DNA from: Flavobacteriaceae bacterium
GTDB taxonomy: Bacteria; Bacteroidota; Bacteroidia; Flavobacteriales; Flavobacteriaceae
NCBI GenBank assembly: GCA_013003145.1
Contig: JABDLH010000148.1
Coordinates: 1-12,208 of the forward strand
DNA: 12,208 bases
Direction: 5' to 3'
Shown here: positions 7,923-12,208 of the stretch, piece by piece
How the letters are laid out: each line of letters starts with the position of its first letter
Position numbering within the stretch: position 1 is the stretch's first letter
Made by a program: the position numbers and the translations under genes
Notes under the pieces: generated by a model
What the model was told of the DNA's origin: nothing
Seen by the model: the letters and a program-made list of their open reading frames with translations, nothing else
Databases searched by the model: none

Positions 7923-9803
7923 ATGGATGAAGGCTCAATTATGTCTCGTAAATACAGCATTAGTTATGTATTATTTCTATTGGTTGTAATGTCAGTAAGT
8001 GCTCAGGAATTTCGCGTTGAGCCTCCCAATTGGTGGGTAGGGTTTAAGGATAGTGAGTTACAATTAATGCTGCATGGCCCTGATGTCGGTAGCTTTGATG
8101 CCGCGATAGAGGGTTCAGGTGTGACCCTTATCAAAGCACAGGCAGCCGATAGCCCTAATTACCTTTTCCTTGATCTTAATATAGGTACGGAAGCTAAGGC
8201 AGGGAAGATTGATATCGTCCTGAAGAAGGGTAAGAAAGAAATGCGGCTGCCTTACCAGTTAAATGAGAGGGTAAAACCTGCCGAGGATTATATAGGTTTT
8301 GATAGTAGTGATGTTATATACCTGATTACCCCTGACCGATTTGCTAATGGGGATCCTTCCAATGACGAGGTCAAAGGTCTTCAGGAAACTAAAGTGGACC
8401 GCGACAATGACTACGGCAGGCATGGAGGGGACATACGGGGGATCATTGAGCACCTGGATTATATTGACGAAATGGGCTTTACGGCTATCTGGTCCAGCCC
8501 TTTGTTGATCAACGACATGCCCCATGCATCATACCACGGTTATGCAATGACCGATTTTTACCGTGTAGATCCGCGCTTCGGAACAATGCAGGAGTACAAA
8601 GAACTTGCAGAAAAGTCTTCGGAGCGGGGCATAAAACTCATCATGGACCAGGTAGCCAACCATATCGGGGTGGAACACTGGTGGATGAAGGACCTCCCAT
8701 TCAAAGACTGGATCCACTACCAGGAAGGCTATGAAAATGGTGAAAAGATTCCGGTGACTAATCACCGAAGGACAGTTAACCAGGATCCTTACGCCGCTAA
8801 GGCAGATGTAAAGCTCATGGACAATGGTTGGTTCGTTTCATCCATGCCTGATCTGAACCAGGACAATCCATTTATGGCCACTTATCTCATCCAGAACAGT
8901 TTGTGGTGGATAGAAACCCTTGATTTGGGTGGTATCAGGCAGGACACCTACCCTTACCCGGATAAGGCATTTATGTCTGAATGGGCTGGCAGGATCATGG
9001 CAGAATATCCCAATTTTAATATAGTCGGAGAAGAGTGGAGTTATAATCCACTTTTAGTGGGGTATTGGCAATCCGGATCTTCGGCCTCCGGGGATTACGA
9101 GTCTAACCTGAAAACTACGATGGACTTCCCTTTGCAGCAGACCCTGGTTAATGCTTTAAAACAGGAGGAAAGCTGGGATAAAGGATTTAATACCCTTTAC
9201 GAGGGACTCGCCAATGATTTCTACTACCACGATCCAAAATCAATAATGATCTTCGGGGATAACCATGATATGGACCGTTTGTACACACAGCTCGATGAAG
9301 ACGCTGTTCTCACAAAAATGGCCCTGGCTTATATATTATCAGTTCCCAGGATACCCCAGCTGTATTACGGTACAGAAATACTCATGGAAAACAGCGCGAA
9401 GCCGGGGGATCATGGCCTTATCAGGACCGATTTTCCGGGTGGATGGAAAGGAGATAAAGTAAATGCCTTTAATGGGCAAGGTTTGAGTGATGAGCAAAAG
9501 GATATGCAGCAAACCCTGAAGAAGCTATTGAACTTCAGGAAGGGAAACCAAGTGCTGCACAAGGGTGAAACCAGGCACTTTGCACCCGAGGATGGTGTAT
9601 ATACACTATTCCGGAGCATGGGTGATCAGACAGTTGTCCTGTTTCTGAATAAAAATGATGCTGCTGTAAAAATTCCACTTCAACGATATTCTGAAATGGG
9701 ATTGAAGGGAAAGAAGGCAAAAGATGTGATCAGTGGGGAGGAGTTCATGTGGAATGATATGCTTCAACTCGACGAAAAAGGATTCTTATTACTCACTTTA
9801 TAA
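7923..9803 (+). CDS. SusA-like GH13 neopullulanase/cyclomaltodextrinase, periplasmic
   Basis: At 626 residues it resembles SusA-type neopullulanases and cyclomaltodextrinases, which hydrolyse maltodextrins, cyclodextrins or pullulan. The order is signal peptide (cleavage about SVSA|Q, residues 27/28; no lipobox), N-terminal cyclomaltodextrinase-type beta domain (about 30-115), GH13 barrel (about 128-540) and C-terminal beta domain. Catalytic regions are region I DQVANH (242-247), region II GGIRQDTYPY with Arg339 and nucleophile Asp341, region III VGEEW with general acid Glu370, and region IV GDNHDMDR with Asp449. All key residues are present. The protein should be secreted to the periplasm. 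The start at 7923 follows an A-rich tract 7 nt upstream. A second ATG at 7941 (MSRKYS) gives a more normal signal peptide without the acidic residues MDEGSI and may be the true start. It lies 22 bp after the phosphorylase gene, in the same operon. Confidence 0.93.
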   Translation: MDEGSIMSRKYSISYVLFLLVVMSVSAQEFRVEPPNWWVGFKDSELQLMLHGPDVGSFDAAIEGSGVTLIKAQAADSPNYLFLDLNIGTEAKAGKIDIVLKKGKKEMRLPYQLNERVKPAEDYIGFDSSDVIYLITPDRFANGDPSNDEVKGLQETKVDRDNDYGRHGGDIRGIIEHLDYIDEMGFTAIWSSPLLINDMPHASYHGYAMTDFYRVDPRFGTMQEYKELAEKSSERGIKLIMDQVANHIGVEHWWMKDLPFKDWIHYQEGYENGEKIPVTNHRRTVNQDPYAAKADVKLMDNGWFVSSMPDLNQDNPFMATYLIQNSLWWIETLDLGGIRQDTYPYPDKAFMSEWAGRIMAEYPNFNIVGEEWSYNPLLVGYWQSGSSASGDYESNLKTTMDFPLQQTLVNALKQEESWDKGFNTLYEGLANDFYYHDPKSIMIFGDNHDMDRLYTQLDEDAVLTKMALAYILSVPRIPQLYYGTEILMENSAKPGDHGLIRTDFPGGWKGDKVNAFNGQGLSDEQKDMQQTLKKLLNFRKGNQVLHKGETRHFAPEDGVYTLFRSMGDQTVVLFLNKNDAAVKIPLQRYSEMGLKGKKAKDVISGEEFMWNDMLQLDEKGFLLLTL

Positions 9804-9813
9804 TTCGCTGCTT

Positions 9814-11700
9814 TTGTACAAAACATGTGTAAGTTTATTAGTAATCCTGACGGTATTGTTTGCTTCCTGCCGCCCGGAAAATCGGAAAGAGGAAGCTAAA
9901 GGGATCAGTGCTACTATGGAGAAGGAACATAAAATTGTCATTTACCAGGTTTTTACCCGATTATTCGGGAACACCAATACCACCAATAAACCTTGGGGAA
10001 CACTGGAGGAGAACGGGGTAGGTAAGTTCAGTGATTTTACTGAAAAAGCACTTGCAGAGATTGTAGACCTGGGTGTAACCCATATTTGGTATACTGGCGT
10101 ACCTCATCACGCCTTAGTCACAGATTACAGTGAACACGGGATCTCATCTGATGATCCTGATGTGGTTAAAGGTAGGGCCGGTTCTCCTTATGCTGTTAAG
10201 GATTATTACAACGTTAACCCGGACCTGGCCGAAGATCCCGCTAACCGCCTTCAGGAATTCAAAGATCTTATCGGTCGTACCCATGATGCCGGATTAAAAT
10301 TGTTAATTGATATTGTGCCCAATCACGTGGCCAGGCATTACGAGGGGAAAAGTACACCGGAGGGCTCACAGCCATTTGGAGCAAATGATGATACCTCAGT
10401 AGCTTACAGCAGGGATAACAATTTTTATTATTTACCGGGACAGGAATTCCAGGTGCCAGATGGTAGGGGGAGCTATAGCCCCCTCGGCGGTGAAAAGCAC
10501 CCTGCAGCGGATGGAAAATTCCAGGAGGTTCCTGCAAAGTGGACCGGCAACGGGGCCCGGAAATCAAAACCTGACCTGGACGACTGGTATGAGACCGTAA
10601 AAATCAATTACGGGGTAAGGCCGGATGGTGGTATCGAATTTGATACACTCCCGGAGGGATACGAGCACAAGGATCATGGTGAGCATTACCAGTTCTGGGA
10701 AGGTAAAGATGTACCTTCTTCATGGATAAAATTTAAAGACATTGCTCTTTACTGGCTGGATATGGGCGTTGATGGCTTCCGTTTTGATATGGCGGAGATG
10801 GTGCCGGTCGCCTTTTGGAGTTATTTGAACTCGCACATAAAGCATAAGAATCCGGAGGCTGTACTTTTGGCTGAAGTGTATAATCCGGGACTCTACAGGG
10901 ATTATATTCATAAAGGAAAAATGGATTATCTCTACGACAAAGTAGAATTTTATGACAGCCTGAAGCATATTATGCAGGGACATGGATGGACGGATCATAT
11001 GCCGGTAGTGGTGGATGGACTTAAAGATATTGAGCACCATATGCTGCATTTCCTTGAGAACCATGACGAGCAGAGGATTGCCAGCCCGGACTTTGCAGGT
11101 AATGCCCAGATCGGACGACCGGCAATGGTAGTTTCGGCAACCATGACCACTTCGCCAACCATGGTATATTTTGGCCAGGAGGTTGGAGAGCCTGCGCGAG
11201 AACATGCCGGTTTTGGAAGACCTACAAGAACTTCGATCTTTGATTATATCGGGGTGCCGGCTCACCAGCGGTGGATGAATGAAGGTAAGTTTGACGGGGG
11301 ACAACTGAGCAAGGAAGAAAAGAAACTCAGGGACTTCTATAAGCGATTATTGAACTTCACAATCCAGAGTAAAGCGTTGATGGGAGCTTACCGTGATATT
11401 CATTATTATAACCGTGACAACACTGAGAATTATAATTACAGGGTGCTGTCTTATGCAAGGTACAAGGATGATGAAAGGCTGATCATTACTACTAATTTTG
11501 ATACGGCTACCACTCATCGATTTAACCTGAAACTACCACCGGAGCTTGTTCAGGAATGGGGGTTAGAAGAGGGTAATATAAAACTGTCAGAACAGCTGTA
11601 TGGCGAAAACCAGAGAATACTGAAGGTTAAAGATGGTAAAGCAGATGTAGACATTATCCTGAAACCCCTCGAGTCCTTTATATTTAAGGTTGGAGCATAA
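9814..11700 (+). CDS. GH13 alpha-amylase-family lipoprotein
   Basis: From the proposed TTG start the protein has 628 residues. The N-terminus YKTCVSLLVILTVLFAS|C is a lipoprotein signal with lipid-bearing Cys19, so the enzyme is membrane-anchored. The GH13 catalytic residues are intact, counted from the TTG: region I DIVPNH (166-171), region II GFRFDMAEM with nucleophile Asp325, region III LLAEVYN with acid/base Glu354, and region IV ENHDEQR with Asp418. About 150 residues between regions I and II form a large domain B; a C-terminal beta domain follows. The exact product pattern cannot be read from the sequence. Start choice is uncertain. In-frame ATGs at 9733 and 9754 lie inside the previous gene and would add 27 or 20 residues ahead of the signal peptide, whereas TTG 9814, 10 bp after the previous stop, gives a textbook signal. 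It is the last gene of the operon. Confidence 0.9.
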   Translation: MYKTCVSLLVILTVLFASCRPENRKEEAKGISATMEKEHKIVIYQVFTRLFGNTNTTNKPWGTLEENGVGKFSDFTEKALAEIVDLGVTHIWYTGVPHHALVTDYSEHGISSDDPDVVKGRAGSPYAVKDYYNVNPDLAEDPANRLQEFKDLIGRTHDAGLKLLIDIVPNHVARHYEGKSTPEGSQPFGANDDTSVAYSRDNNFYYLPGQEFQVPDGRGSYSPLGGEKHPAADGKFQEVPAKWTGNGARKSKPDLDDWYETVKINYGVRPDGGIEFDTLPEGYEHKDHGEHYQFWEGKDVPSSWIKFKDIALYWLDMGVDGFRFDMAEMVPVAFWSYLNSHIKHKNPEAVLLAEVYNPGLYRDYIHKGKMDYLYDKVEFYDSLKHIMQGHGWTDHMPVVVDGLKDIEHHMLHFLENHDEQRIASPDFAGNAQIGRPAMVVSATMTTSPTMVYFGQEVGEPAREHAGFGRPTRTSIFDYIGVPAHQRWMNEGKFDGGQLSKEEKKLRDFYKRLLNFTIQSKALMGAYRDIHYYNRDNTENYNYRVLSYARYKDDERLIITTNFDTATTHRFNLKLPPELVQEWGLEEGNIKLSEQLYGENQRILKVKDGKADVDIILKPLESFIFKVGA

Positions 11701-11704
11701 AAAA

Positions 11705-11724
11705 AACCCGGTGTTTACCGGGTT
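11705..11724. terminator. Bidirectional rho-independent terminator
   Basis: AACCCGGT, loop GTTT and ACCGGGTT form a perfect 8-bp stem between two convergent genes. Read on the minus strand, the hairpin is followed by a T run (complement of the A run at 11699-11704), a strong terminator for the gene at 11746-12168. On the plus strand the tail is weaker (CTTTAG), but it starts 4 bp after the GH13 lipoprotein stop and probably also ends the pgmB operon. Confidence 0.88.
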
Positions 11725-11745
11725 CTTTAGTTATTATGAGCATTA

Positions 11746-12168
11746 TTAAGCTGCTTTAGGTGCTGTTTTCTGGTATACCAGGCCAATAACGGCGCCAACA
11801 ATTCCATGAAAGATTATGTTGATGATCGCATCTACAAGAGTGCCTGTCAAGTCCATGATCTCTGTAGTTGCGAACCACAATAACCCCAGGCCTAAGCCGG
11901 TAAAAACTCCGATCCACGCACCAAATTTGAAGCCGCTGCCCGCGCTGGGAGCGCCATGGGCATAGGTGCCGTAGATAGTGCTTAAGGCAAAAGCCGCGAT
12001 AAAGTTTGCCAGGGCGATCATACCTATATTCATAGGGTCTTTAGAAACATCTGCAAGTGTGTGTTCCGCATAGAAATCAACAGTGGCAAATCCCCAGATG
12101 AGGTAGCCCAATAAAAAGGCGACCAGGAAACCGGCCAGAGTGGCCAGTAAATTCTGCTTAGAGAACAT
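11746..12168 (-). CDS. Small four-helix membrane protein of unknown function
   Basis: The product has 140 residues and I do not recognise its family. It has four likely membrane helices at about 7-28, 47-68, 82-102 and 112-132, with many small residues (Gly, Ala). A polar segment at 30-46 contains DFYAEHTLADVSKDP, and the tail is short and ends KTAPKAA. Charged or polar residues next to or within helices include Asn55, Glu103, Asp106, Asp113, Asn117 and His121. The size and layout recall small Bacteroidota membrane families such as DUF1761, but I could not match a defining motif. It converges on the maltose operon and shares its terminator, so it is probably a separate unit. On the minus strand TACATTTA (12206-12199) resembles a -7 element missing its last G; any -33 element would be outside the window. 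A link to maltose use is not supported. Confidence 0.8.
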   Translation of the reverse strand: MFSKQNLLATLAGFLVAFLLGYLIWGFATVDFYAEHTLADVSKDPMNIGMIALANFIAAFALSTIYGTYAHGAPSAGSGFKFGAWIGVFTGLGLGLLWFATTEIMDLTGTLVDAIINIIFHGIVGAVIGLVYQKTAPKAA

Positions 12169-12208
12169 AATAATTGGTTTAGTTGGTTAATAATAAATTA
12201 AATGTATG

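Noticed and set aside
9825..9827. ATG just after the SusA-like gene as start of the lipoprotein GH13
   Set aside because: It is out of frame with the GH13 coding sequence, and its own frame gives neither a signal peptide nor GH13 motifs.
1..12208. Insertion sequences, CRISPR arrays, tRNA or rRNA genes, phage genes
   Set aside because: I saw no repeated spacer pattern, terminal inverted repeats with a transposase, or RNA gene signatures; nearly all the sequence is explained by metabolic genes of similar base composition.

Overview
The window looks like a maltodextrin/starch utilisation locus (a Sus-type polysaccharide utilisation locus) from a member of the Bacteroidota, most likely a flavobacterium. 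The reasons are a SusC/SusD outer-membrane pair, A-rich start-codon contexts without clear Shine-Dalgarno sequences, a candidate TTG...TAnnTTTG promoter, and Bacteroidota-style signal peptides. The enzyme set (inverting maltose phosphorylase plus beta-phosphoglucomutase, SusA-like GH13, lipoprotein GH13) is one I associate with marine and soil flavobacteria. I cannot name the genus from the sequence.

Layout. Positions 1-4338 (minus strand) carry susC followed by susD. susD runs off the left edge of the window and lacks its C-terminus. A 599-bp divergent intergenic region (4339-4937) follows. It holds two inverted copies of a LacI-type operator-like 9-mer, one good and one poor Bacteroidota promoter candidate, and a leader with competing hairpins. 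Positions 4938-11700 (plus strand) carry a tight four-gene operon: pgmB, a GH65 maltose phosphorylase (4-bp ATGA overlap with pgmB), a SusA-like periplasmic GH13 enzyme and a second GH13 enzyme with a lipoprotein signal. A perfect 8-bp-stem terminator (11705-11724) separates this operon from a convergent gene (11746-12168, minus) for a 140-residue, four-helix membrane protein of unknown function.

How the genes work together (inference from the families). SusD and SusC bind maltodextrins at the cell surface and import them through a TonB-driven outer-membrane channel. The two GH13 enzymes shorten them in the periplasm or at a membrane face. Maltose that reaches the cytoplasm is split by inorganic phosphate into glucose and beta-glucose-1-phosphate, which PgmB converts to glucose-6-phosphate. 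Two parts usually found in such loci are not in the window: an inner-membrane maltose permease and a dedicated regulator (LacI or SusR type).

The window is a recognisable system rather than a wholly new one. The points most worth a second look are the paired operator-like sites, the missing ATG at the natural start of the lipoprotein GH13 gene, the folded pgmB leader, the missing permease and regulator, and the unknown membrane protein.
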